NCBI GenBank assembly: GCA_049594615.1
Contig: JBMYJR010000021.1
Coordinates: forward strand, 1 to 41,694
Reading direction: 5' to 3'
DNA length: 41,694 nt
Origin: CAXPZW01 sp049594615
GTDB lineage: Bacteria; Bacteroidota; Bacteroidia; Flavobacteriales_D; Sanyastnellaceae
Shown here: positions 24,180-32,365 of the stretch, in pieces
Layout of the letters: the number at the start of each line of letters is the position of its first letter
How positions within the stretch are numbered: the first letter of the stretch is position 1
Notes under the pieces: model-generated
Databases searched by the model: none
Told to the model about the DNA's origin: nothing
What the model saw: the letters and a program-made list of their open reading frames with translations, nothing else
Program-made: the position numbers and the translations under genes

Positions 24180-26768
24180 ATGAAACGCATCCACTGGATG
24201 AGCGCACTGCTCGTGGCGCTCTTCTTCGTTGGTTTCGCCCCAGAAGCCTCCGCACAGCGCGGCAAGAAGAAAAACAAGAAAGGCACCGAAGCCCCTGCTG
24301 AAAAAAAGAAGCCCAAAGGCGATGTCAAAGACATTGACGACGTGCTTAAAAGCTGCACTTCGTTCGAAGGCCTGCTCAACATTCACCAAGACACCCTCAC
24401 CGGCAAACTCTACCTGGAGGTGAACGCCGAAGACCTCGGCAAAGAGTTCATCTACTTCTCACACGTGGAGAATGGTGTGGTAGAAGCCGGCTTCTTCCGT
24501 GGCAGCTACCGTGGACAAAAGATCATTTCGTTTGACCGTTACTACGACAAGCTGCAGGTCAAGCAGATGAACACCAACTTCTACTTCGACGAAGAAACCG
24601 CTCTGAGCAAAGCGGCCGAGGCCAACATCAATGAGCCCCTGCTGCTCAGCGAAAAAATCTACGCATCAGATGCCGACGAGACCCGCTACCTGATTGACGG
24701 TGGCAGCATCTTCCTCAGCGAGAACTTCCAAATGGTAAAGCCTCCGAGCAACCCACAATTCCCATCGCTGCTCGGCCAACTCAGCAAGAGCAAGTCGCGC
24801 GTAGAAGCCATCAACAACTACCCTGAGAACTCAGAGGTGACCGTGACCTACGTTTACAGCAACAAGAACCCGCGCCGCGGTGGCTCTGAGGCTGTGAGCG
24901 ATGCCCGCAACATCTCCATCAAGTACCAACACAGCATCCTCTCGATGCCGGACGACAGCTACAAGCCGCGCCGCGACGATGGTCGTGTGGGCTACTTCAT
25001 GACCCAAGTGAACGACATGACTTCGTTCTCTGCCACTCCGTACCGCGATATGATCCACCGCTGGCGACTGGAGAAGAAAGATCCAGGCGCACCACTCAGC
25101 GATCCTGTGGAGCCCATCACCTACTGGATTGAAAACACCACTCCGGAGGAATTCCGCCCCATCATCAAAGCAGGCGTCGAACGCTGGAACGAAGCCTTCG
25201 CCAAAGCAGGCTTCACCAACGCGGTCGTGGTGAAAATTCAACCCGACGATGCCGATTGGGACGCCGGTGACATCCGCTACAACGTGCTGCGTTGGACCTC
25301 TTCGCCTCAACCTCCATTTGGCGGTTACGGCCCGAGTTTTGTAAACCCTCGCACTGGCGAAATCCTCGGTGCTGACATCATGCTGGAGTTCGCCGCAGTA
25401 TCCAACCGCCTGTTCAAAACCGAAGTCTTCGGCCTGGCCGGTTACCAGAGTGAGGCAGAGATGGAAAACAACATGTTTGCCAACGATCCACACTTCTGCG
25501 CAGCTGGCGGTCACATGCAGCACTGCCTGCACTTTGGCCTGCACGCCATGCGTTCGATGAACATTGAAAAAGCAGCGCAAGAAGAGTTCACCCGTCAGAG
25601 CCTGTACCGCTTGGTGCTGCATGAGGTAGGCCACACCTTGGGTCTGAGCCACAACATGCGCGCCTCTACCCTGCAATCGGTGGAAGACATCAAGAACCCC
25701 AAGAAAATCGCCGAAGAAGGCTTGTGCAACTCGGTGATGGAGTACCCTTCGATCAATTACGCACTCAACCCTGAGGAGCAAACCCTCTACTACGACGACA
25801 AGCCCGGGTTCTACGACCACTGGGTGATCGAGTACGGCTACTCAGAGAGCCTCGACGAGCCTGCAGCGGAAGAAGCACGCCTCTCTAAAATCCTGTCGCG
25901 CAGCAACGATCCCAAGCTGGTGTTCGGCAACGACGCCGACGACATGCGTTCAGCCGGCCGCGGCTTTGACCCAGACGTGAACATCTACGACCTCTCAAGC
26001 GACCCGGTTGCTTACGGCGTGGAGCGCATCCAACTGGTGAACCAGCTGCTCCCTAAAATCAAGGAGACCTACACCATAGAAGGCCAGAGCTACCAAGAGC
26101 TGCTCAACGCTTACTACGTACTTACCGGTGAGCACATCACCCAAGTCCGCATCATGACCCGCCAGATTGGTGGCGTGCACTACGACCGTTCGCAGCCCGA
26201 GCAAAACAGCGACACCCGTCCGTTTGAGCCGGTAAGCGAAGAGCGCCAAAAAGCCGCTATGGATGCACTCACCAAGTACGCCTTTGCCCCCGACGCGTTT
26301 GACGCTGCTGAGGGCATCTACAATTACTTACTGCCACAGCGCCGCGGCTTTGATCACTTTGTACGCAGCCAAGACCCCAAGCTGCACAACCGTGTGATGG
26401 CTGCGCACGCAGAGTGCCTGCGCCACTTGGTACACCCCAATGTGATCCAGCGCATTGTGGACAGCCAACTCTACGGCAACACCTATACCCTGGACGAGTA
26501 CATGACCGACTTGACCAATGGCATCTTCAAAGCAGACTTGCGTACCGAGGTGAACTCGTTCCGCCAGAACCTGCAGGTGATGTACGTGAAAGGCCTGATT
26601 GGTGTGGACGGCGAAAAGTCGCGCCATTCCAATCAAGCACGCGCGATGGCCAACTACGAGCTCAACCGCATTGAGAAAATGATGAAGAGCGCGGCGGCGC
26701 CCAACACCATGACCAAGGCGCACCGCCAGTACCTGCTTCAGCTGATTGATGACGCGCGTGATGCGTAA
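24180..26768 (+). CDS. Secreted zinc-dependent metalloprotease (DUF5117/DUF4953 met-zincin)
   Basis: The 862-residue product starts with a signal peptide (ending near PEASAQRGK) and a Lys-rich linker. The DUF5118/DUF5117 region follows (about 45-310), including FIYFSHVENGV and SFDRYYDKLQV. The metzincin core carries HEVGHTLGLSH at residues 481-491: His481, His485 and His491 bind zinc and Glu482 is the catalytic base. A downstream SVMEYPSIN is the expected Met-turn. The C-terminal helical part matches DUF4953. The family is widespread in Bacteroidota and is periplasmic or outer-membrane linked; substrates are unknown. There is no T9SS domain. The gene has its own spacer upstream and a strong terminator downstream, so it is probably monocistronic. 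Confidence 0.93.
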   Translation: MKRIHWMSALLVALFFVGFAPEASAQRGKKKNKKGTEAPAEKKKPKGDVKDIDDVLKSCTSFEGLLNIHQDTLTGKLYLEVNAEDLGKEFIYFSHVENGVVEAGFFRGSYRGQKIISFDRYYDKLQVKQMNTNFYFDEETALSKAAEANINEPLLLSEKIYASDADETRYLIDGGSIFLSENFQMVKPPSNPQFPSLLGQLSKSKSRVEAINNYPENSEVTVTYVYSNKNPRRGGSEAVSDARNISIKYQHSILSMPDDSYKPRRDDGRVGYFMTQVNDMTSFSATPYRDMIHRWRLEKKDPGAPLSDPVEPITYWIENTTPEEFRPIIKAGVERWNEAFAKAGFTNAVVVKIQPDDADWDAGDIRYNVLRWTSSPQPPFGGYGPSFVNPRTGEILGADIMLEFAAVSNRLFKTEVFGLAGYQSEAEMENNMFANDPHFCAAGGHMQHCLHFGLHAMRSMNIEKAAQEEFTRQSLYRLVLHEVGHTLGLSHNMRASTLQSVEDIKNPKKIAEEGLCNSVMEYPSINYALNPEEQTLYYDDKPGFYDHWVIEYGYSESLDEPAAEEARLSKILSRSNDPKLVFGNDADDMRSAGRGFDPDVNIYDLSSDPVAYGVERIQLVNQLLPKIKETYTIEGQSYQELLNAYYVLTGEHITQVRIMTRQIGGVHYDRSQPEQNSDTRPFEPVSEERQKAAMDALTKYAFAPDAFDAAEGIYNYLLPQRRGFDHFVRSQDPKLHNRVMAAHAECLRHLVHPNVIQRIVDSQLYGNTYTLDEYMTDLTNGIFKADLRTEVNSFRQNLQVMYVKGLIGVDGEKSRHSNQARAMANYELNRIEKMMKSAAAPNTMTKAHRQYLLQLIDDARDA

Positions 26769-26794
26769 GGAATAGAACGACTTATTTTGGAAAG

Positions 26795-26824
26795 GAGCCG
26801 GTGCGTGAGCATCGGCTCTTTTTT
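26795..26824 (+). terminator. Rho-independent terminator of the zincin gene
   Basis: A 10-base-pair stem (26795-26804 with 26809-26818, one G-U pair) with a GTGA loop is followed by six T residues (26819-26824). It lies 26 bases after the stop. Confidence 0.9.
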
Positions 26825-27043
26825 ATGGGCCCGTGCGCAGGTTCCCTCCCGTGGGTGCCGGCCCTGCCGCCTCCGCCACCGCCTCCTGCCGACTGTTTCA
26901 CAACGTGCCATACGAGCAAGGCCCTCCCCTTCCCGCAACCATCCAAATCACCCCCCGTTTGACTTTGTAAATGACCGGGCCGGTTTTGTGGTTGACCTTG
27001 ACACGCGTTTCGAAGCTTGGCATTCGGTTTGCTTTTACTGATG

Positions 27044-27050
27044 TAAATTG
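27044..27050 (+). promoter_or_regulatory. Possible -7 box just before a small secreted-protein gene
   Basis: TAAATTG ends 5 bases before the ATG at 27056. A TTG at 27017-27019 could be the -33 element, with a 24-base spacer. The same heptamer occurs at the same distance before the next gene, at 27522-27528. Use of either box would give a nearly leaderless transcript. Confidence 0.35.
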
Positions 27051-27055
27051 CCACC

Positions 27056-27502
27056 ATGCGCACACTGTTTATTTCTGCCCTACTGCTCCTGTTCTCTGCC
27101 CCTGCCTTCTCGCAAGTAGCGGACAAACAGACCTTTGAGTGCAGCTGCGCGGGCACCGTGCAAATTGCCGAGAAGAAACGCCGCGGACAGGTGCGCTACC
27201 GGCAACGCCAGTTCATGCTCAACGTGTGGCAAAACACTTTTGTGGCAGACAACAACTTGGTCAATGAAACCCACACCTTCAACCGCAGCGGATTCCTTTC
27301 ACGCGGGGGGCGCCTCAAGCTCATCGGATTGACCGCCGACATGCAGTATGTGTTGTATGAAAACGACGTGTACCTGCTCAAGGTCCCGCGGGCCACAGGC
27401 GGCTCGGTGTACTTCCGCCAGAAGCTGAACGGAGCGGTGGCCACCGAAAACGAGCTCTCCAATTGGCAATTGTTGTGCGACACCATGGTGAACGAACCCT
27501 GA
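27056..27502 (+). CDS. Small secreted protein of unknown function
   Basis: The 148-residue product has a clear signal peptide (MRTLFISALLLLFSAPAFSQ). The mature part is small, basic near its start (AEKKRRGQVRYRQRQF) and beta-rich, with three Cys residues (FECSCAG and LLCDT) that could form a disulfide. I recognise no family. It starts a same-strand run of small exported proteins and ends 31 bases before a lipoprotein gene. It is real rather than a chance ORF because it has a signal peptide, ordinary codon use and a plausible length, while the opposite frames show none of these. Confidence 0.68.
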   Translation: MRTLFISALLLLFSAPAFSQVADKQTFECSCAGTVQIAEKKRRGQVRYRQRQFMLNVWQNTFVADNNLVNETHTFNRSGFLSRGGRLKLIGLTADMQYVLYENDVYLLKVPRATGGSVYFRQKLNGAVATENELSNWQLLCDTMVNEP

Positions 27503-27521
27503 TTTGAAGCTGTTGCATGGG

Positions 27522-27528
27522 TAAATTG
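27522..27528 (+). promoter_or_regulatory. Possible -7 box just before the lipoprotein gene
   Basis: TAAATTG ends 5 bases before the ATG at 27534, repeating the arrangement at 27044-27050. It may instead be translational context, since it lies so close to the start codon. Confidence 0.3.
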
Positions 27529-27533
27529 GATCC

Positions 27534-28472
27534 ATGCGCGCATTCGTCCCCCTTTTTGTTTTGACCGCCGGTTGGGCGGCCTGTACGAGCCCCACCCCAT
27601 CCGCACCAGCCGATCAAGCCACCCCGGTCCAAGCGGCCTCCTTTGCTCCCACCGATCCGGCACAAATCCGCAGCTATTGGTACGCCGGAGATGCGGAAAT
27701 CACTTCCTACACCCTCACCCAAGCCCGCTACGGCGAATTGCGTCAAGGCGATGCGGTGATTGTGTTTGTCACCGAACCCTTCAGCAAGTCCAAGCAAGTC
27801 AAACTCGATTACGGCGGCGGCGAGGATGAAGTCCCGGTCTTGAAGATGAACCAAACCCGCACCTTCAACACGGGCATCTACCCCTACTCGATGATGACCT
27901 CCACGTTTTCACCCATGGATGGCGGGCCGGCCTTGAAGGCCACCACCAGCAGCCAAGAGTGGTGTGGGCATACGTGGACCCAGATGAATTTGGAAGACGG
28001 CCGACGCTACCGATTTGAACAGCGGAGCTACTTTGAGTCCGAAGGAGATCAGAACGCCTCCCTCACCTCAGGCATGTTGGAAGACGACTTGTGGTCTGAG
28101 GTGCGCTTGTTAGACCCGGAACAACTTCCACCGGAATTGGAAGCGGACCTGATCCCGAGCTTGCAATTCCTGCGGTTGCGCCACTTGCCTGTGCAACCGT
28201 ACAAGGCCACCATCACCACCAAGTACGGCCGTGCGGGTGAAAGCATGTTGCTGGTGGAATACAAGGACATTCAACGTTCGTTAGCCCTGTTCTTCACCAC
28301 TGAATTCCCGCATACCATCGAACGTTGGGAAGAAACCTACCGCTCAGGCTTTGGACCCGCTGCTGAGGTTATGACCACAACCGGCGTGCTCAACAAGCGC
28401 ATCAAGGCCCCTTACTGGAACCTCAACCGCAATGCCGACGCCCACTACCGCACTGAACTGGGCTTAGACTAA
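27534..28472 (+). CDS. Outer-membrane lipoprotein of the family often mislabelled 'septum formation inhibitor Maf'
   Basis: The 312-residue product begins with a lipoprotein signal (VLTAGWAAC, lipidated Cys at residue 17) and a short Ser/Pro/Ala linker. The mature domain starts with YWYAGDAEITSYTLTQARYG, then DAVIVFVTEPFSKSKQVKL, and later has SMMTSTFSP and SSQEWCGHTW. I know this pattern from a Bacteroidota lipoprotein family that databases often name after Maf. It has none of the features of the real Maf nucleotide pyrophosphatase and is exported, so that name should not be used. The function is unknown. The stop overlaps the stop of the convergent downstream gene. Confidence 0.8.
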   Translation: MRAFVPLFVLTAGWAACTSPTPSAPADQATPVQAASFAPTDPAQIRSYWYAGDAEITSYTLTQARYGELRQGDAVIVFVTEPFSKSKQVKLDYGGGEDEVPVLKMNQTRTFNTGIYPYSMMTSTFSPMDGGPALKATTSSQEWCGHTWTQMNLEDGRRYRFEQRSYFESEGDQNASLTSGMLEDDLWSEVRLLDPEQLPPELEADLIPSLQFLRLRHLPVQPYKATITTKYGRAGESMLLVEYKDIQRSLALFFTTEFPHTIERWEETYRSGFGPAAEVMTTTGVLNKRIKAPYWNLNRNADAHYRTELGLD

Positions 28473-29074
28473 GGCCGGGTGAACCTTCGGATCCAGTAAA
28501 CGATCATCGGCACGCCGATCACCAGTGGAGCTACCCAATTCAGCACCGGCGGTTGTAGGGTTTGATTGACCACCAAGAAGGCACTCAATGCAGCAATCCA
28601 AGCGCCCACCATGCGTCCGATGTGCTGGCTCATGACGCTGCCTCTGTCGTGCCGAAAAAATCGGTAGTCCTGCACAACCAAGAAGCCGGCAAGCGCCCCA
28701 AATAGCGTCAACAGAAATCCGGCGAGTACATTGCCGTTTTGAAAGGCATCACTGGCAAGTACCACAAACCCAACTACGCCGAAGGCCATGACACTGGCCA
28801 ACAGTTGACCAAGTATTCTGGCGGCCGGAGATTTAAGTACAAATAGCGCGGAAAATCCCGCCAAGGTCAAGTACAGACTGAACACTGCAATCACCAGCAA
28901 AAACTGGTTTCCGCCGTTCAGTGCCAAACACAATCCTGCCCCACTGCACAGCAACATGGCGCCAAAAAACATGTCGCCCATACGCTTGTGTGCCACGCTT
29001 CCCTTGCGCAGAACCAGGGCTAGCAAGCCGGTCAACAGGGCCACAGATCCGGTAATGATGTGGAGATAAAGCAT
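28469..29074 (-). CDS. DUF2306-like membrane protein with about six transmembrane segments
   Basis: The 201-residue product starts LHIITGSVALLTGLLALVLRKG followed by HKRMGDMFFGAML, which matches small bacterial membrane proteins of the DUF2306 kind. A late HIGRMVGAWIAALSAFLVVN helix is also typical. The His residues in LHIITG, AHKRMGD and SQHIGRM could be functional. No function is established. It is a single gene, convergent with the lipoprotein gene (stop codons overlap by three bases) and divergent from the LPP20-type gene. Confidence 0.75.
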   Translation of the reverse strand: MLYLHIITGSVALLTGLLALVLRKGSVAHKRMGDMFFGAMLLCSGAGLCLALNGGNQFLLVIAVFSLYLTLAGFSALFVLKSPAARILGQLLASVMAFGVVGFVVLASDAFQNGNVLAGFLLTLFGALAGFLVVQDYRFFRHDRGSVMSQHIGRMVGAWIAALSAFLVVNQTLQPPVLNWVAPLVIGVPMIVYWIRRFTRP

Positions 29075-29144
29075 GGACTCGAGGAGAGGGTGGCCAAATA
29101 TGGCACAGTTTTTCCGTTACATTTTGGAACTCAAACAAGATACC

Positions 29145-29693
29145 ATGAAATCGATGCGTTTCCTCGTTTTGGCCTTCGGCGCCGCCCTGATGGTGGCCTG
29201 TGGCTCTTCAAGCCCTTTGGGTGATCAGGTGAAAGAACCGTTCTCGAGCAGCAAATACGAATCCACCAAGCGCTACTGGCGTGCGGTGGGCAAGGGCTCG
29301 AGCAAGGACGACAACATCGCCAAAAGCAAAGCCGATCTTCAGGCCAAAAAAGAAATCGCCCAGCAAGTGCAAACCCGCATGAAGGTGGTCAGCGACCAAT
29401 ACTTCTCCGACACCGAGACCCTCAACTCCGAAGAGGTCAACGACAAATTCCAATCGCTGGCGCGCGAGGTGACCAACACCCAAATCGCCGACCTGCGTAA
29501 GATTGGCGAGGAGAAGTACTTCAACGGCGAAAACTATACCGTCTATATCGCCTACGAGATCCACAAAAAGCAAATGCTGCGCTTCATGAAGAAGAAGGCC
29601 AAAGTCGATTCCAAAATCGACAAGGCCATGCTCAAGGCCATCGAGGACATCATCGATTCAGAGCTGGCCGAGCTTGAAGACGAAGACGAGTAA
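29145..29693 (+). CDS. LPP20-like lipoprotein
   Basis: The 182-residue product has a lipoprotein signal (FGAALMVACGSS, lipidated Cys at residue 19). The mature part resembles the LPP20 family: RYWRAVGKGSSKDDNIAKSK, then a helix rich in Ala, Lys and Glu, and later YTVYIAYEIHKKQML. The tail is very acidic (ELAELEDEDE). The role of the family is unclear; members sit in the outer membrane. I chose the ATG at 29145 because it begins the signal peptide, with another Met three residues in. The frame extends upstream to 29073, but this would spoil the signal. A TACATTTTG string at 29118-29126 could belong to its promoter. A bidirectional terminator follows. Confidence 0.78.
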   Translation: MKSMRFLVLAFGAALMVACGSSSPLGDQVKEPFSSSKYESTKRYWRAVGKGSSKDDNIAKSKADLQAKKEIAQQVQTRMKVVSDQYFSDTETLNSEEVNDKFQSLAREVTNTQIADLRKIGEEKYFNGENYTVYIAYEIHKKQMLRFMKKKAKVDSKIDKAMLKAIEDIIDSELAELEDEDE

Positions 29694-29713
29694 ACCGGCT
29701 ACCCCTACCGCAT

Positions 29714-29744
29714 AAAAAAATCCCGCCCTTGCAGGCGGGATTTT
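29714..29744. terminator. Bidirectional terminator after the LPP20-like gene
   Basis: A 9-base-pair perfect stem (29719-29727 with 29734-29742) with a 6-base loop has T residues to its right (29741-29744) and seven A residues to its left (29714-29720). It is therefore stronger for minus-strand transcription and could end both the LPP20-like mRNA and the RNA coming from msrA. Confidence 0.88.
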
Positions 29745-29935
29745 CTATTCTCCGTAATCCTCAGTGCCCTCTGCGGCAGCTGAAGCTGTTCAATACGTTT
29801 GGATCGGGGCTCCCCTGCCCCAGGCCGGAGGGAAACAGCCTGTCTATGATGGGCAGGCTGCCACCATTCAACGCACTCGGGTGGCGCTTTGAACGGTCCT
29901 AGGCCCAAAAATCTGAGGGAAGAGGGACCCATTGT
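29745..29935 (-). ncRNA. Candidate structured RNA downstream of msrA (6S-like layout)
   Basis: This 190-base segment lies between the msrA stop and a strong minus-strand terminator and has no credible ORF. Pairings visible: a closing stem CCTCAG (29759-29764) with CTGAGG (29913-29918); an apical hairpin, CAGCCTG (29836-29842) with CAGGCTG (29854-29860); a hairpin GGGGC/GCCCC (29806-29810 with 29817-29821); and an imperfect hairpin (about 29867-29893). A long helix of about 160 bases with closing stem, interrupted middle and apical hairpin recalls 6S RNA. The strand is inferred from the T tract of the terminator. A long structured 3' UTR of msrA is the alternative. Confidence 0.42.
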
Positions 29936-29973
29936 CAGCGTTTGCATATCTGACTGCTCCCGAGTGGCAGGGT

Positions 29974-30639
29974 TTAATTCCCCGCCTTGGCTTCTTCCTT
30001 CAGCTTGTCCTGAAACTTCTTGATGAACTTATCCACCTTTGGCGCTACTACCGCGCGACAGTAAGGCTGGTTGGCGTTGTCGTTGAAGTAGTTCTGGTGG
30101 TAATCCTCTGCAGGAAAAAAGTTGTGGATGGCTTCTACTTCGGTCACAATCGGAGCGCTCCAGGCGCCACTTTCGTTGGCAGCCAGTAAAGACAGCTCGG
30201 CGACGCGTTTTTGCTCGTCGTTGTGGAAATAGATGCCGCTGCGGTATTGGGTGCCCACATCGTTGCCTTGACGGTTCATCGTCGTGGGGTCATGGGTTTC
30301 CCAAAACACTTCGAGGATCTCAGCAAACGTGATTACCTCGGGGTCAAAGAAAATGCGCGCTACCTCGGCGTGACCGGTGGTACCGCTGCACACTTGCTTG
30401 TAGGTCGGGTTAAGCACGGGGCCTTGTGCATAGCCGCTGATGACCTTTTCCACGCCCTCAAGGCGTTGGAAGACTGCTTCCACGCACCAGAAGCATCCCG
30501 CTCCCAGGGTGGCTTGTTCTAAATGTTCCAATTCTGGTGGAGTTACGTAGGGTTGTGCCTGGGGTTCCGCGGTTTGGGTTTGTTGTCCGCAAGCGGCCAA
30601 TGCCACAGCCAAGGCTGCAAAAAAGACGGTGAATTTCAT
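29974..30639 (-). CDS. msrA: Peptide-methionine (S)-S-oxide reductase, lipoprotein form
   Basis: MsrA (EC 1.8.4.11) repairs oxidised Met residues in proteins. The active site GCFWC has its catalytic Cys at residue 49 and a second Cys at 52. The HDPTTMNRQGNDVGTQYRS block that follows is nearly invariant in the family, as is EDYHQNYF. The N-terminus carries a lipobox (LAVALAAC, lipidated Cys at residue 17), so this 221-residue enzyme works in the periplasm or on the outer membrane, not in the cytoplasm. The ATG at 30639 starts that signal; the frame extends further without support. It may be the last gene of a minus-strand run that starts at the GYF_2 gene, since the gap to the next gene upstream is 76 bases. 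Confidence 0.95.
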   Translation of the reverse strand: MKFTVFFAALAVALAACGQQTQTAEPQAQPYVTPPELEHLEQATLGAGCFWCVEAVFQRLEGVEKVISGYAQGPVLNPTYKQVCSGTTGHAEVARIFFDPEVITFAEILEVFWETHDPTTMNRQGNDVGTQYRSGIYFHNDEQKRVAELSLLAANESGAWSAPIVTEVEAIHNFFPAEDYHQNYFNDNANQPYCRAVVAPKVDKFIKKFQDKLKEEAKAGN

Positions 30640-30715
30640 ACGGGATGACGGTTTATCCAAAGGTGGACTGTCAACATCACAAAGCCGTATCAAAAAAGTT
30701 CAGTCTTTGGTGCAA

Positions 30716-30952
30716 TCAACGGTCCATGCCCGGTGGCTTCGGAGGTTTTACAGGCGTGCGGTACAGCATGTTGTAGATGAATACAATGATGGCCGCACCG
30801 ATGAACACCGTAAACGCTGACCAGAGGCCTTTGCGCAACAAGTGTTCTACGTCGATTTCAATGACTTCCCAAATGGCCAGTAGAACCACAACGGTGATGG
30901 CCAGCACCACAAGGCCTAGAAGCGAGGCCAGTATATTTCGCGATTTGAACAT
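30716..30952 (-). CDS. Small membrane protein with two transmembrane segments
   Basis: The 78-residue product has two hydrophobic segments (about residues 9-30 and 44-62) and a Pro/Lys-rich tail (PVKPPKPPGMDR). It begins with ATG at 30952 and lies 12 bases after the stop of the unknown secreted-protein gene upstream, so it is probably in the same operon. I cannot assign a function. Small two-span proteins of this type are common in Flavobacteriales. Confidence 0.68.
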   Translation of the reverse strand: MFKSRNILASLLGLVVLAITVVVLLAIWEVIEIDVEHLLRKGLWSAFTVFIGAAIIVFIYNMLYRTPVKPPKPPGMDR

Positions 30953-30964
30953 AGGTGTGATTTT

Positions 30965-31348
30965 CTACCAACGGAAACGCAAAAAGCCTGCCGACAGCGA
31001 GGCCGTTGGTTGATTATCTGTTAATAAGGTGACTATGTCGCGCGAGGCCACACCCACTTGGCACGAACCATCGCCAAAGTGAAAGGTGACCCCTGCGGGG
31101 ATTTTTTTCTTGTAGTTGCCGCTGGAAGTGAAGCCCCTGTTGAGCCACATCCCGCACACCGGACGCACATCCTCTCCGACTGCAAGCACCGCGCAGTAGA
31201 TGTTGGTGAGGGTGATTCCAAGGGCTCTACAATCGGCGGCGAAGCGCGCAGCTAAATACTTTCCGGCCAAGGTAAAGGCCGAACATTCGGCTCGCGGCAA
31301 GACCCACACAGGCGCCAGCAACAGAAAGGCAAGTGCAATGCGGTTCAT
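30965..31348 (-). CDS. Small secreted protein of unknown function, coupled to a GYF_2 protein
   Basis: The 127-residue product has an N-terminal hydrophobic signal (MNRIALAFLLLAPVWVLPRA) and five Cys residues after it. The rest is beta-rich, ending in LSAGFLRFRW, an aromatic end. I recognise no family. The ATG at 31348 overlaps the TGA of the upstream GYF_2 gene (ATGA), so translation is coupled. The frame continues upstream inside the GYF_2 gene but that part has no protein features. The next gene downstream starts 12 bases after its stop. Confidence 0.65.
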   Translation of the reverse strand: MNRIALAFLLLAPVWVLPRAECSAFTLAGKYLAARFAADCRALGITLTNIYCAVLAVGEDVRPVCGMWLNRGFTSSGNYKKKIPAGVTFHFGDGSCQVGVASRDIVTLLTDNQPTASLSAGFLRFRW

Positions 31349-32313
31349 CGGTCTTGTGCAAATCGGTGGTTGGTCGATGCTAGGAAAGTTACGAGAACCG
31401 CCTCGATGCCCAAGACAAAGAGCCACAGCCCCCCGTCGTGGTACACCGCCACTTTGAGTAACATCCATCCTGCGCCCAAAGCATGCGACACCAGTGCTCC
31501 CCACCAGGCCCAATACCTGCGGTTTAGCAGCCCAATGCCGTACGGAATGTTGGCCGCGGCCATGTACAAGGCAAACGCCATGGGAAGAAATACTCCCACT
31601 GCTTCGCCCCAACTGGCAAACGGGGTCACCAAAGCAATCACAAGCCACATAGGAGCGGTGATAAAAGATAAAATGGCCGCCGCCGTCACCAAGCCTTCGT
31701 TGCCCGCACGCGCAGGACGCGCCCATTGCGCGTTTTGGGCTGTAGCACGTTGTTGTCCAGCGCCGGCTCTAGTTCCCGCAGTATTTCCACCTGAAGGAGG
31801 TGGCGGAGGTGGGGGCTCATACATGCGTTCTTGCTGGACGCGCTCTTGCTGGAAATAAAGTCGGGCTGTGAGGTAGGCCAAGTCTTCCAACCTGCGCCAC
31901 TCGGGCCACCCCTCCTTCCACAACACGTGCTCAGGGTGAATGGCCCCGCGATCGATGCGGGCCTCAATTTGCATGCGGTTGAGCGGGCCTTGTTGGGTGG
32001 AACCGTCGTGCCAGAACCACTGTGAAGTGTTTTGACGGCGCTTGGTCAGTTCGCGAAACGCAACGTGCACAGCAGCTTTGCTGAAGCCGTAGTCATGGGT
32101 TTCGAAGTAGGCGAGTTTGCGGGTGGAAAGGCTGCCCAACATGCGCTCAAAATGCTGGGTCACATGTTTGATGGGCTCACGACGCTGCAACAGTTGGTCA
32201 CACAGCAGCACCACCCCTTGGGTCCCAAAATGGCCTTGGTTGTTGGCCAGGTGCCAATACACCTCTTCGGTGGTATAGGCAGCGATTTGTGCGTGCTGTT
32301 GACGGATGTCCAT
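31345..32313 (-). CDS. GYF_2 domain membrane protein
   Basis: The 322-residue product has three parts. The N-terminal helical region (about residues 1-95) is cytoplasmic and not recognised. A GYF_2 domain follows (about 98-145): WFWHDGSTQQGPLNRMQIEA, then HVLWKEGWPEWRRL. GYF-type domains bind Pro-rich peptides, and a run of Pro residues (EPPPPPPPSGG, about 165-177) in the same protein could be its ligand. The C-terminal part (about 205-315) has three or four membrane segments. Most GYF_2 proteins in bacteria are uncharacterised. The ATG at 32313 is well placed. Its stop overlaps the start of the next gene. Confidence 0.8.
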   Translation of the reverse strand: MDIRQQHAQIAAYTTEEVYWHLANNQGHFGTQGVVLLCDQLLQRREPIKHVTQHFERMLGSLSTRKLAYFETHDYGFSKAAVHVAFRELTKRRQNTSQWFWHDGSTQQGPLNRMQIEARIDRGAIHPEHVLWKEGWPEWRRLEDLAYLTARLYFQQERVQQERMYEPPPPPPPSGGNTAGTRAGAGQQRATAQNAQWARPARAGNEGLVTAAAILSFITAPMWLVIALVTPFASWGEAVGVFLPMAFALYMAAANIPYGIGLLNRRYWAWWGALVSHALGAGWMLLKVAVYHDGGLWLFVLGIEAVLVTFLASTNHRFAQDR

Positions 32314-32365
32314 GCGGGCGGGTTTAGCAGCAAGAACGGCAAAACCCGTGTTTCTCGCTGGTTTG

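Noticed and set aside
26825..27043. C-rich intergenic DNA after the zincin terminator with a short ACCGG/CCGGT symmetry.
   Set aside because: The symmetry is only 5 base pairs, there is no T tract of use, and no ORF or RNA family is recognised.
32314..32365. A 7-base-pair hairpin between the GYF_2 gene and the carboxypeptidase-regulatory gene.
   Set aside because: The loop is long and no T tract follows on the minus strand, so it is not called as a terminator.
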